Assembly (NCBI GenBank): GCA_963556695.1
Contig: CAUWAG010000018.1
Coordinates: forward strand, 4,836,001 to 4,900,000
DNA: 64,000 nt
Direction: 5' to 3'
Origin: Anthostomella pinea
Lineage: Eukaryota; Ascomycota; Sordariomycetes; Xylariales; Xylariaceae
The position numbers and the translations under genes are program-made. Position 1 is the first letter of the stretch; each line of letters opens with the position of its first letter. Positions 32,723 through 44,307 of the stretch are shown one piece after another. The notes beneath the pieces are model-generated. The model was not told the DNA's origin, did no database searches, and saw only the letters and a list, made by a program, of their open reading frames with translations.

Positions 32723-35591
32723 ATGGAGCCTCCAAGAACTGGCAGCAATGGCGACACCCTGGTTTCAGCCATCGAAAAGGCAGCGACCAAGGCGTTCCAG
32801 CCTACAGCTGACCCGGTGTCACGATCGGAAGGGCAACATGAATTTGGTGCTCTTATCTCAAGGTAGGCAGATGCGGAGTCGTCCAACATCAACTTTCCTT
32901 TCTTTCGTTCTGAACTCTCCGAAGGACAGGTACTTCGGCTCTGATAACTACGTTGAACGTCCTTATGAAGCCGGATCGGGTCCCGGGATGGCTTCGAATC
33001 CACCTGATGGATGTCCTCACCCTGCTCCCTCAGCGCCCAGATGGCATCCGGGCCACGCTTGAGTTCGTGTTCTCTGTGCACCCATCGAGCACTTTGAGAG
33101 CGTCTGAGGCTGCAACCACTCAAAAACAGGGTGCGAACATCACGATGGAAGCCCTGAAGATGGCCTCGATCCTACTGTCTGTACCACCTGCTTCCGTGAG
33201 CCCCGCGGACTGGTTCCCTGGTATTGCGCCACAGCTGTTGCGTCTGTTGGATGGGAACGATGGTGCAGACCTTGTCAAAGTTGCTTCCTATGTGATAGGC
33301 TTTGGCATACTAGGAAGGAAACAGTTTGGTGCACCTGGTAAGACCATGAAATACAGCTATCTCCAATCTCTATATATACTGATTACGATCCACCAGGGAC
33401 ACCCGGCTGGAAAGCATTCGCCGAAACCATGCTGGCGGGTATTGACCCATCGTTGTCCACTGAGGCATCTACTACCGAGCCTTTGGTCTTCAGTGCCGGC
33501 CCGGATGAGGTGGTTGACCTCCGGAAGCAGGCTGTCCTCGTTAAAGAAGACGACTTGCATGCTGCATTAACACGCCTTGCTGCGCTGCTAAACTCTCATC
33601 CCAATCCAGGTTTGACCAAGAGACTACTCGCCCCATTGATGCTACCGTTGTGGGCACTGTCATCGTGGACTTCTAAGGATGAGGGTCTCAAACAACGATA
33701 CTCTCGTCCCGCTCAAATCCTTCTAGAAATCTTCCTGAAGCTTGCTGGATCTCCTGAGAAATTCCAGGAGCTCTTAGAAAACCTCCTCTTCAACGGTGCT
33801 GTCGGTTCTTCCAAGATCCAATGGGCCTATGAACTAGTTGGGGAGTCTGGTCTTCAGGTCAAACGCGTATGGGACAGCACAGATGCAGGCAATGCAGAGC
33901 TGGACCTGCCAGCCATCGAGTCCAAGACGGATGCCTTTGTAGACCTTCTGCGCCGGCTAGGTTCTGATTTGGACATATCGACATTATTCTTGGACCTCTT
34001 TCAGAGCTCGTTAGCCCCTCAAGGAGACGCAGACAAGATCAAGATCGTCGATGATGATGGCCACGATGCAGACCCAGTAGCGCAGCTGATCAAAGCGCGA
34101 GTACTTCAACAGATGATAGAAACCCTACCTGATCGATTGATCTCGGATTCGAAGCACCTACTAGAACTTGTGAGCAAGATACTGGGCGAGTTAAAAGAGT
34201 CATCACTTGGTGACGATGCCACCGCTATCGCTCTAAGTCTGCTAAACATAGTCGTCACAACACCAAACTTCCAGAGGTCAGACGCCGATGCGAGTGTCCT
34301 GACCTCTATAGAATCGTCTCTCGATAAGATCAGCAAGGCGGAGAACCCCGAAACCTCCCAAACTGCTCATAACCTGTCTCTACTCCTGAAGTATCGAGAC
34401 GCTATGGATGACCCAGCAGACCGCCCAATTACACCGAGTGCGCGCCAAGTGGAGGATCGCAAGACCTACCAACTGGCCATATCCTACATCACACAAGCAG
34501 ACTCGCCGCCGCCTGTGCGCTCCGAGGGCCTCAACCTCCTCGCAACGCTCATCAAGGCCAACAGCGCCATCCTCGACATTCCGGCCACGCTGGTCCTGCT
34601 CTCATCCCTCCTCAACGAGGACGACGACTACATCAACCTGCGCGTCATGCAGACCCTGACACTCATGGCCACCAGACACCCCAAATCCACAACCAAAGAG
34701 ATCCTCGAGCACTACGTCGATGCCGACGAGCACGAAAAGACGGACACGCGCCTCCGCTTCGGCGAGGCCCTCCTGCAAGTAATCCAGCGCCTCGGCGAGA
34801 CCTTCGCCGGCAAAACCGCCACCCAAGTCGGCGAAGCCCTCCTCGCCGTCGCCAGCCGACGCGGCCACCGGCCCAAGACCGAAGTCAAGCAGGAGCGCGC
34901 CGCGCGCCTCGAAGCACACAAACACAACGCCGCCAAAGCAGCCTGGGACGACGCCCTGCCCGACCTAAGCGAGGATCTCGCGGACGAGCTCCCCAACGAG
35001 CACGACCGCGCGCGCAACGAGATCCTGGCGCAGATCGTCAGCGGCTGGGAGAGCAAGCGCGGCAGCGTGGACGTGCGCGTGCGCGCCTCGGCGCTCTCCC
35101 TCTTCGCCGCCGGCATCGACACCAACGTGGCCGGCTACGGCGCCACGCTCGTCGAGGGCGCCGTGGACCTGTGCGTCGGGATCCTGACGCTAGAAACGGG
35201 GCCCGAGACGGCCATCCTGCGGCGCGCTGCTATACTACTAATCCTCGCGTTCGTGCGCGCGCTCGCGTCGGCGCGGGAGCAGGGGCGAAGCCTGGGGTTT
35301 GGGTTGCTGGAGGGGAGTCGCGTCGAGATTGTTAGGGTGCTGGAGTACGTGGCGCAGACGGACGGCGATGGGCTGGTGCAGGAGCATGCGCGGGATGTGG
35401 TCGAGAGTCTGGAGAATTGGCGGTTGATGGAGGTCTTGCCGACGGCGGCGGAGCGTGGTGGTCTGGGTGAGGGACCTGCGTTGACGAGGCTCGCGGGCTT
35501 GGATATTGGGATCGGTAGCAGGCCGAGCCTGCCGGCGTTGGCGACACCTGGGCAGGAACAAGCTCGGCCTAGGATTGAGGAGATTGAATAG
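32723..35591 (+). CDS. RTP1: Rtp1/TANGO6-type RNA polymerase II assembly factor
   Basis: HEAT-repeat protein needed for assembly and nuclear import of RNA polymerase II in yeast (Rtp1; TANGO6 in animals). Exons 32723..32862, 32925..33337, 33397..35591, 915 aa in frame; introns are 62 and 59 nt. The whole length is regular amphipathic helix pairs. The block VEDRKTYQLAISYITQADSP followed by RSEGLNLLATLIK and YINLRVMQTLTLMATRHP (about residues 660-750) matches the first conserved RTP1 C-terminal domain, and VRASALSLFAAGIDTNVAGY (about 870-885 before the tail) the second. Codon use shifts to higher GC in the last third. The assignment rests on these motifs from memory, so the family is fairly sure and the symbol slightly less so. 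Confidence 0.82.
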
Positions 35592-35818
35592 GAAAATCTG
35601 ACAGGCATCTTAACTGTGGACAGTCGCAGCGCGTACATAACCTAGAAAGACATCTTGGGTATATTGCTATCTCGCGGGTGGTTACAGCATGCGTGGCTGT
35701 GCTATCGACTCTATCGTCCACAGCCAAGTACGCTTCGAAAATTCATGCCTAAGGTGGCCAGGGCCTGGGGCATTCGCTCTATGACCACCTCAATAGGATA
35801 CATTGTACATCTATCCGT

Positions 35819-37705
35819 CTATTCGCTCTCAAGCTCCTTCGGCCATAGCAGCTGTCTCTTCCAGAGACATTTGACCATAGTGATAAAGACGAGGGTCCAG
35901 ACAATAATCAACGCTGCAGCCATAACGCAGCCGAATATCTTAAGCCCATCGCTGTTCAAGGCCTGTGCCAGTGCTTCGGTAGCAGTGATTAAAGCTGTGT
36001 TCGGGAATACGAACGACCACCAAGTCATCTGAAAGGGCATCTTGTGCTTGACTCCGCAAGGCCGGACGTACTTCCAGAGAGACCCGACCGATACCAGGAA
36101 GAACCATATGCTCAGTCCCCAAAGCCAAAGCCCGATGAGGATGGAGAGTACCTGCAGGATGAATATGAAGTGTGGTTCACCCTGAAGATTGGCGGGGAGG
36201 ATGATGTCCGCTTGTTGGCCGAGGGCAACTTGACAGATATTAGTTACGATCGACCAAGGATCAATGGCCGTCTTGCGAATGAGAAGCTGGAAACAGAGCG
36301 GCAATGCTGGTCAAAGAAACATCCGGATGACATACCAAATCCAGCTACAGTAAACGCAGGAGGTCCAATAGATATGAACTTTTCGGCATCAACAAGAAGG
36401 CTCGCTGGATTAGTGAAGAACGTATACTTACCACACCAGGACGTTGCATGTCGCGAGGCAGCTTCTGGGTCATCAGACGGTAGATAAATGCAGCGCATAT
36501 CATGAAGCTGATAAGAAACCCTGTGCCTTGCACAGTGACAGCACATACCGCAATCGCCAGTCTGTTGATTTCCGGATCACCCGACCCTACTCGATCGGCC
36601 GCGATGAGGTTGGTCGCGAAAGGTGCAGTCAACAGTAACGGGTATGCCGGGAACACCCACACCGGAGTCATAGTGTGGATTGGAAAGACTCTACAGCCCC
36701 ATTAGATTGTGCGTCTCGAACCGAAGTTGAAGCTGAATCTACTCACTGGGTTGACCACAAGATCAGATACATCCCTGCGCTCGCTGAAACGCTGACGATG
36801 ACGTAGACCCAGAATAACCACTCCATAACATGTTGAAGCCATGGGCCAGTGTAAGGTATGCCGTATTCACATATGTTGATCATGATGGTAGCGACCCTAG
36901 CCCGATATCAGAAGGGTGCTTGATCAAGGGACGATTGAGGTAAGAATTACGATACTACCTATTCAAGGTCAGCATGTGTGTACGGGATACTGCTCGCGAA
37001 TAAGACTTACCACAGCTGGGATGAAGAGGGACTCCATCTGGTCCAAAAAGGAGTGCATGAAACTTCCGGGGACCATCGCGAATCTCATCGCAATCAAGAT
37101 ACAGCTCATAACGAAGAGGACCAAGTTGAGTATGAAAAACACAAGACCGATATACCAGAGCCATTCGGCTTTGTAAACATTTGATACTAGGGTCAGGTTA
37201 GGATCGTCAGGACGAGTCACACTGGCGATGGTCGCTCACTAGTATACAGGACGTTGGCAATCCCACCAGTTGCCTAGGTAAATGACGGGAGTGAATAACT
37301 GAGCATGGTGGTGTGATCGCCCTCGGTGCCCCTCTTAGCTTACCATTGTCTGGCAACCAGTTAGCAGAGTGGCTCAAGCCGTGAGACGGGTTGGCCTCAG
37401 CATACCATCGTAAACCAGGTCCATTGAAAACAACAGATACGATCTCGAAGTCCAATCTTGCTGCCGCGCTTTTCCTTTCTCGCGTTGGAGATCATTCGAG
37501 CCAGGCTCTCAGCGTTTGGCTGGTTTGGGCGGGTCACAGAGGCGTCTTGAAATGGGTTTGAAGGGTTCTCCTCGTGGTCCTGACTGTGACCCTTGACGCG
37601 GTTGTTTGGTGATTGTGTCCTTCGAGTGAAGAAGTCCTCCCTCGGGGTCATATAGCCATTTTCGGCGACGTCCAGGTCGACCTGGGAGCTCACAGCTCTG
37701 GGCAT
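35819..37705 (-). CDS. TDT/malic-acid-type transporter with two micro-exons
   Basis: Plasma-membrane carrier of the tellurite-resistance/dicarboxylate (Mae1, Ssu1, SLAC1-related) family with about ten helices; substrate malate, sulfite or another anion. Nine exons: complement(35819..36228, 36336..36378, 36432..36690, 36747..36896, 36951..36958, 37011..37186, 37240..37273, 37344..37349, 37406..37705), 461 aa. The start is the ATG at 37705. Exon 2 is six bases (ACAATG, residues TM) and completes FQWTWFTMTMATGGIANVLY; exon 5 is eight bases and completes FIPAVVVSVATIMINI, both strongly conserved blocks. Each flanking intron is 50-70 nt with good splice sites; intron 8 (107 nt) ends after GTAACTAATATCTGTCAAG. 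Conserved GLWLWGLSIWFFLVS and MPFQMTWWSFVFPNTAL are in the last exon. Start lies after a charged cytosolic tail of about 90 residues. Confidence 0.88.
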
Positions 37706-39348
37706 TTCAACATGCAAAAGTCGTCAGGGGTCCTCGCAAAGAGGCGAGAAGCGATGTAGATGCCGATGAGAAACACAGGTTCCACTTGTGCCAGTGCTGA
37801 GTGGAAGTTGACCAGAGTTGTCAGGAACACGACGAGATGCAATACGACGGATCCTACGTTGGTGATAGACATAGTCCCAGACGTGACGATTTGAAGTGGC
37901 AGAAGAAGTGCGGGATAATTCAGAGAAGAAGCCGGGTCGCCGGCTCCGCGCAGGGGATGGTAGCGTAGCGTAGCTGTCGATGGAGGCCGACGTGAGGACT
38001 GTAGCCCTGCCGTTTGCCGAGAGTCACGCGACTTATCAGTGCGGCCCGGATCTTGCTCAACTCTACGTGGAGTTGAACAGCAAGGACAGAAGATCGACGT
38101 CGTACTCGGATTCCCTGATGCAACCAAGACCTGGGACAGCAGCATGTGAACGAAGGTGGACGCAGTTGGAGATGAAGGCTGACCAGTGAACAGCTTCAAC
38201 GTTTGTGATGACTTACAGGTTGCAGTCGATGCGATGCAGCATCCAAAGGGTCGTGGTTGCTGTTGGCGGTCCAATGATCAGAGGTCAGCACGGGTGCTGG
38301 TGGACATCCGACGCTTATGACGTACCCCTATAGGCGGCTTCAGGCGGGTGCGTGCTGTAAAGGCTCCCACGACACCGCCCAAGGGCAGCGTTACAGTGGA
38401 CTGTCACCAATCCAATGGCCCGGGGAAGGCGGGCTCGGTGGTCGTCGTGGATATCAAGAGCTTAGGTACCAATCCAGTCCCAGGCGTGCCAGGTTGCTGG
38501 GAAAGAGGACATGGAAGCCACATGAGCCACACCTACGCCATTGGATTCAACTTTCTTGTGATGTGGGATTATTCCCGATGCCCGCTCACGCTCCTAACAA
38601 GCCACTTCCTAACGACACCTTCGTTGGCCAGATCAAATACCGCCGGTCCTACTGGTCCTACCCAGTATGCGCGACAAAACTACATTACCCCAGTTTCCTT
38701 TTCATCACTCTCGTGTACCAGTATACGGCGAAGTCAATTGACACATTATCCCTTTACCAGCTCTGCTCCGTGTTGCCAGTTGATCTCGTGTCGTGTTATC
38801 CTGCGAGTCGGGCCAACATCTATAATACGCTCAACACTGCTTTAGCCAACCAGACACTCGACAATAAGTCTCACGATTGACTGCATTCTGCTCCTGCAGC
38901 CTGCAACTGATGGGTAGTCTCGTCTTCCGTGCAACTCTACACAGCTAGCCCTCCGCCCTGGGGTGCTGGGGTTGCCTCTCGTACGATGAGCTTGGGTCGA
39001 GGCCCGCCGAAAAGGTGGTCTCTGAGGGACACATACAGTCGGTTGCAACATACGGACCACACTCTGGGAGCCCATCCTAACTGACCAAATCGTCTCGTAG
39101 ACTTTATCGCCGCCTTCTGCGAACCCCAGATAACTACCAGAAGCCCAGGCCACCCACGAGCTCGAGCCTTTCGGTCTCTTTCTGCGTCCAGACAGGCGAC
39201 GCAAGACACGAAAACCACGACCGCAACGCATACCGCCGAGTGCCAACCCGGCCATGTTCATCAGTCTGCGCCACACACAGTCCGGCGTGGCTTCCACACA
39301 TACTTCGTCACACATCTCCCGTCGTCTTCGCTGCATCCAGACTCGCGC
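37706..39348. other. 1.6-kb divergent intergenic region
   Basis: Promoters of the transporter (minus) and PP2C (plus). A long minus-strand frame (37690-38274) overlaps the transporter start in another phase and looks like leader sequence. At 39254 an ATG opens a frame with a basic, Ser-rich N-terminus resembling a mitochondrial presequence, out of frame with PP2C. Confidence 0.5.
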
Positions 39349-40977
39349 ATGGCCGCTGGCCCTCACCACAAGCTACCGAGATCAGCCGCCGCACCCCATA
39401 GCGAAGTATCAGGGGCGGCGCCAGTCACTCCACCGCACTTGCCCTTGAATCGGGATCTGACGGTGGTCCGTATACCACTGCGGAGCGCGAAGCACCACTT
39501 CGGGGTGGCAGAGTCCCGTGGCTCTCGCCCGTACAACGAGGATGCCAATCAGGCCGGTACGGTCGACATGCCTGCGTTCGCCAAGCGTGCGCCTATTAGT
39601 CTCGTGAGAAGTGCCATGAAGAAAAGTGGCGAGGGCACATCGGCGGACAGCGCATATGGTGACCCCCAGATCTTCTATTTCGGGGTCTTTGATGGCCACG
39701 GCGGTAATCAATGCAGCGAATTTCTGCGAGAAGAGCTTCACGGTTACATCGAAGAAGCCGCGGAAGAATTTGGGTTAAAGAGCAGTCTTCGAGCTATGAG
39801 GAAGAGTGATAAGATCAAGCTACTCACAGCAAGTACTGCGCCAACGCCAATTCTGAGCGATGCCGAGGCTGGGGGGCGAAAGAAGCTCGACCAACTCGAC
39901 ATCAAGGGTTCCAAGGAAGTGGAGTCCATAGCTGAGATCCCGGAAACGAACGAGCATGGCGCCATCATAGATCTTGATAATGCTGATGCTATCCCCGGGG
40001 ATGATCCTGTGCCAGCCAAGGTCTGCCACTCCAAGGCTTTGAAGCTGCAAAAGGACCTCGTGGACGAGTACAAGAGGACCATAGGAGGATACTATCGACG
40101 CTTTAGTCCACCATACTTTCACCTGAGACTGGACGCAAATGCCCCCGCGCCACCGATCAGCATCGAATCTGTTTTGACCTACGCATTTCTTCGTGCAGAT
40201 CTTGACTTTGTCTCCGCTCAGGCCAGGAAACCAGATCCGGATGATCCTTATGTGTCAGATGCCGCGCTCAACTTTGACGAGGTGCTGGGAAAGCCGCATC
40301 ACCGGCCACCCTCCGGCCATGGCATAGGTGGACGAACCCGGTTTAAGGGAGGTTCCACGGCCTCGGTAGCGCTGATTTCCACACCAACACCTGCGCCCTT
40401 TTGGCATCCAGCAGCTACTTCCACCTTGCTGGTTGGGCATGTTGGCGATACGCGAATCCTCCTTTGTGAGACTGCCACGGGTCTTGCCAAGCCACTGACC
40501 TCAGATCATCACCCAAGCTCCCCCGTGGAATCCCATCGGCTTCGACGATTCGCGGCGTCCTTTGTGGCGGATTCATTCGGCGAGGAGCGGATCCAAGGTC
40601 TCGCCAACTCCCGTGCCTTTGGTGACATGGGTTCCAAGCGATTGGGGGTCTCGGCCGAGCCTGAGATCACCCGCACCGAGCTAGGGCCCGCGCAGTACAG
40701 CTTCCTGGTGCTTATGTCGGACGGAGTGTCTGGCACACTGAGCGACCAGGAGATTGTCGATGTGGTCAAGGAGGCCAAGACACCAGAGCAGGGTTCCAAG
40801 GATGTCGTGGCTTACTCCACCGAAGTCAGCAGCGAGGGTGACAACGCGACGTGTCTCGTCGTTCGGCTGGGCGGGTGGGAGCGCAGGAGCGAGGGTGGCC
40901 TCGGGAGTATGGGTACCAAAGAGATCAGGGACTTTCGAAGGAATGAGGCGCTAGACCCTCGACGAGGACGTAGGTAG
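39349..40977 (+). CDS. PP2C-family protein phosphatase (Ptc6-like)
   Basis: Mn/Mg-dependent Ser/Thr phosphatase, 542 aa, one exon. Motifs in order: SRPYNEDA (about residue 60, metal-binding Asp), FYFGVFDGHGG (about 110), VGHVGDTRILLC, TSDHHPSSPVESHRLR, LANSRAFGDMGSK, and LMSDGVSG (about 454, metal Asp); all catalytic residues are present. A long insert between helices (about residues 150-250) is typical of the fungal mitochondrial Ptc6-like group, as is the block TVVRIPLRSAKHHFGVAESRG. The chosen ATG gives no clear targeting peptide; a presequence-like frame starts upstream at 39254 in another phase, so the true N-terminus may involve an unseen intron. Confidence 0.88.
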   Translation: MAAGPHHKLPRSAAAPHSEVSGAAPVTPPHLPLNRDLTVVRIPLRSAKHHFGVAESRGSRPYNEDANQAGTVDMPAFAKRAPISLVRSAMKKSGEGTSADSAYGDPQIFYFGVFDGHGGNQCSEFLREELHGYIEEAAEEFGLKSSLRAMRKSDKIKLLTASTAPTPILSDAEAGGRKKLDQLDIKGSKEVESIAEIPETNEHGAIIDLDNADAIPGDDPVPAKVCHSKALKLQKDLVDEYKRTIGGYYRRFSPPYFHLRLDANAPAPPISIESVLTYAFLRADLDFVSAQARKPDPDDPYVSDAALNFDEVLGKPHHRPPSGHGIGGRTRFKGGSTASVALISTPTPAPFWHPAATSTLLVGHVGDTRILLCETATGLAKPLTSDHHPSSPVESHRLRRFAASFVADSFGEERIQGLANSRAFGDMGSKRLGVSAEPEITRTELGPAQYSFLVLMSDGVSGTLSDQEIVDVVKEAKTPEQGSKDVVAYSTEVSSEGDNATCLVVRLGGWERRSEGGLGSMGTKEIRDFRRNEALDPRRGRR

Positions 40978-41751
40978 AGGCAAAAACAACATGGTGGAAT
41001 AGGTGCGGTTTCTATGGAGATGGTTGGATAGGATTGCGTTCTGCATACGCAAGCGAAATGGTTGCTGACGATGCCTTGTCTGTCAAGTCAGGCTAGTAGG
41101 TGAATGAGACAATGCATTATCCCACTGCACATGAATCCAGCCCTCATAGTGACCAGCGAGAAAAGGGGCAAATTGAGCATTAGAAGCTTGGGTCCACAAG
41201 GAGGTATCTAAGAAGCTCTACCAACATGAGGCAACCATTCAACAAATCACCAGGATACGTACACCGTGAATGGTTTGTTTGGTTTTCCGTCTATCGACTA
41301 TGCCTTTGTACACGCCTTTCCTCGTCCTAAATCACAGGTACTACTCGTATACCGTATGCTTCATTACGATGATGTAAGCGGCAAATATAGCGGCGCGTTT
41401 GTATTGGAAGAAGCGTCTAGTCCCAACATGCTGCCCTATGCATTGAATTGTGGTACGTAAATAGGGTGGTGATGAGCAAGATTTGGAACATAAACGGCAT
41501 GCCAAATCTCGAGAGTCAACCGCTGCTTATGCCTAGGTTGCTTATGAAAATGCTATACACACAGACCAAAGCGGGGTCAACTAGTCCATGTCCCCTTCCC
41601 CAACGCCTGGCCTCCTTTCGGCTATGACCCCCTTCCTCTATTCCGCCGCCCCGTCGTCGTCCTTGTTCCTCTGACAGTGGGCGAGCACATGGCAAACCAC
41701 TATTCCCTTATGTGGCCCATCTTATGGAAATAAAGACACAGATGGCTAACG
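40978..41751. other. 774-bp convergent intergenic region
   Basis: Between the 3' ends of the PP2C and J-protein genes. Nothing recognised. Confidence 0.5.
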
Positions 41752-42931
41752 TTACCGCGAGACGCCCAGCGAGTCCAGGCGGTGGCACGAGCTCATCTCA
41801 AAGTCGCGGGCGATCTTCATCTTGTCGGGGTCCTGGAAGAACCAGCCGGAGGCCTGGTCGACGAGGTACTGCTTGGTGCGCATCTCGGTGTCGCACTGCC
41901 GCCTTAGCAGGCGCACGAGCCCGACCTCAGCCTCCTTGTCCAGCTGCTTGAACTTGTAGTCGGACCAGCCGGCCACCTCGTGCGGGTCCACGTAGTAGTC
42001 GACGTGGAGCCTGGGCGTCGTGCGGTGGTGCGTCAGCGGGGGCAGCGGCCCGTCGAAGGCCATGTTCGGGACCGCCGGCTGCGACTCGCCGCCCGAGAAG
42101 AGCGATGTGAGAAGCGGGAAGAGGAAGAGGAAGAGGATGGGCAGGAGCCCGACGAGCGTATCCCAGCCTGTCTGTGGTTGTTGCGGATCGCGTGGCCTTC
42201 TTCTGGGCTGGCCGCCGCCGAACTGGTGCACGCGGAAGTTCCTGTTGCCACCGACGTTGAAGACGAACTGCGGTCCTGTGTCGAAGGGCCCTGTGATGCA
42301 GCTCGTTAGCTTCCATAGCGTATGTCACCACCTATTTCATGCACCAGTGTACAGGAAATAGGGGTAGATCAGCCGAGGTCTACTCACCACCACCACGAAA
42401 AGGACCACCAAACGCCCCTCCAAAGAAGCGCTGGAACATCTCCTCAGGGCTGATCTCATCCTCCCACATGCCACCTCCCCCTCCCCCGGCCCCCGGGCCA
42501 CCACCACTCGCCGCCCGTCCGCCACCAAAGCCACTAAACGGATTCGCACCGGCCTGCGCGCGCTGGCTCTCGAACCTCGAGTCCGGATCCGTGCCGAACC
42601 TGTCAAACTTCTCCCTCTTCTCCTTATTACCCAGCACAGAAAAGGCGCGCGACACCATCTTGAAGGCCTCGGCGGCGTGCTCGTGGCCGTTCTTGTCCGG
42701 GTGCGTCAGCAGCGACTGCTTGTGGTAGGCCTTCTTGATGGCGCCGTCGCTGCACTTCGTTTCCAGCTCCAGGATCTCGTAGAAGGCCGTCGCGTTGCAC
42801 TGCCGGATCCGCAGCACCGCCGCCTTCTGGTCTGGTGTGTACTTTCGGTCCTGGTTCCCCTGGTTGTGCTCTCGTGCTCGCGCGGTCCCGCCGCTGCCGG
42901 CGTCGGCGCCTGATGACGTTGCGCTGGGCAT
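41752..42931 (-). CDS. ER J-domain protein (DNAJB12/Hlj1-like)
   Basis: Co-chaperone that stimulates Hsp70 at the ER membrane, in the group linked to ER-associated degradation. Exons complement(41752..42290, 42388..42931), 360 aa; the 97-nt intron has GTGAGT and a CACAG acceptor, and the junction gives FRGGGGPFDTGPQFVFN. The J domain starts near residue 45 (TAFYEILELETKCSDGAIKKAYH) and has the catalytic HPD in LLTHPDKNG. A Gly/Phe-rich region follows (FGGGRAASGGGPGAGGGGGG). One membrane helix (LVGLLPILFLFLFPLLTSLF) and a C-terminal DUF1977-like domain with VDYYVDPHEVAGWSDYKFKQ match DNAJB12/B14 architecture, with the J domain cytosolic. Confidence 0.92.
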
Positions 42932-43834
42932 GGCGTTGGCGAGCGCGGGGGAATGCGCTCTGTGTCCCTGCGTGCGAAATTTGACGTTGAGGGTTTAGGA
43001 GTAGACCCGTAGTCCTTCCTGATGTGGAGTGGGCGAGATTATGGTTTCCTTGGCATGGGCGTCGTGATAGGAGGGTGGCTGTACTGTCGATGTAGTCGGC
43101 TGCAATCTACTGTCGTTGTGTAAAGCAGGTGGATGGATAAGGACGGTATGAAACGGGCGTCGCGGTATTTACAAAGAGACAGTAGGTCTGCCAACAACCG
43201 AAGTCACAAGGAACAGAGAGATGGCATGCGATGCAGGTGTTGAGAAGCGAGGTGGTTGATTAGATAGACAGGTGAGGCTGAGAATAGGTTGAATGGTGCT
43301 CCCGCGTGGTGTTTTCGCCGATCCCATTATCAATGTAATCGACGTCCACGTTGAAAGGTGGCTTCAGTCGGCGGTTGCCGTTGTGTACTGTGGCTGGTGA
43401 GCCGTAACGCTCAGGCCACACCCGCAGGGACCCGTTATCTGCAGCACGAACAACCCCACCACGGGCCATGGTGATGTGGGGACGGGAGCTCTGGCAACTG
43501 ACCAGGGGCTGTAGTGCAATGCTGCAGGGGAGCTCCATCCCTGAGTAAAGCCTCCATCTCAACTTCGAATTCTTCAGACGACGGTAATATCGATACACCC
43601 AAACCGCAAACCACAAACCGCTACCACGATTTACCTAGAGACCTTAGCATTGAGAAGCACTCCCATCGAAGCAGCATACTGCGCAGCAACCTCAAATCAC
43701 AACTCCAGACCTGATATCTCTCTTGCAACTGTCCTGCGCCAACAACAACGTCATTGCCAGGCTCGAGCCTCACGTCGAATTTACCTCTCCTCCATCCGCG
43801 CCAAACGAGCTCCCCTTCCTAAACCACGACAAAG
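42932..43834. other. 903-bp divergent intergenic region
   Basis: Promoters of the J-protein gene (minus) and AIM19-like gene (plus). A 118-codon minus-strand frame (43260-43616) has no supporting motif and is not called. Confidence 0.5.
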
Positions 43835-44307
43835 ATGGCAACACAAGAACCCTCTAGATCTATGCTATCAAACCTTAGCGCATGGGGCAGTACGTCCCCC
43901 TCCTCCCCCTCCAGACCCAACACCAACAACTAACCACCCACTCCCCAGACTCCTCCATGGCACCCACGGGCCTCGCAACCCTAATAACAGCCCTCCACTT
44001 CCGCCCCCTACAAATCCGCCCGTTACTCTTCGCGCCCGTCCTGCTATTCAGCTCCTACGCCAACCTGCAGGGCTTCAAGAAGGACAGCGCGGGCATCACG
44101 GCCGCCGCGAGCGGGACGTACGCGCTGCTGGCGTTCCGGCGGCGGGCCGGCGGGCTGGTGGCGAAGTTCATGAGCGTGCGCGGCGCAGTGAGGGGGGCGG
44201 CTGTGGGGGTTGGGTTGATGAACTGTGTTGCGGGTGGCTGGGTGTATGCGATGGGCGATCGGGAGAGGGAGAGGGCTGAGCGGAGGGATAATCCTAGATG
44301 GGGGTGA
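43835..44307 (+). CDS. AIM19: AIM19-like mitochondrial membrane protein
   Basis: Small protein of 137 aa. Exons 43835..43889 and 43949..44307; the 59-nt intron has GTACGT, a CAACTAACC branch region and a CCCCAG acceptor. The junction gives AWGNSSMAPTGLATLITALH. It has hydrophobic segments at about 30-55 (RPLLFAPVLLFSSYANLQGF) and 95-120 (VGVGLMNCVAGGWVYAMG), and a conserved DSAGITAAASGTYALLAFRR, in line with the fungal altered-inheritance-of-mitochondria 19 family of the mitochondrial membrane. The molecular role of this family is unknown. The assignment is by motif memory. Confidence 0.72.

Noticed and set aside
37690..38274. 194-codon minus-strand frame
   Set aside because: Overlaps the transporter start in another phase and has no recognisable motif.
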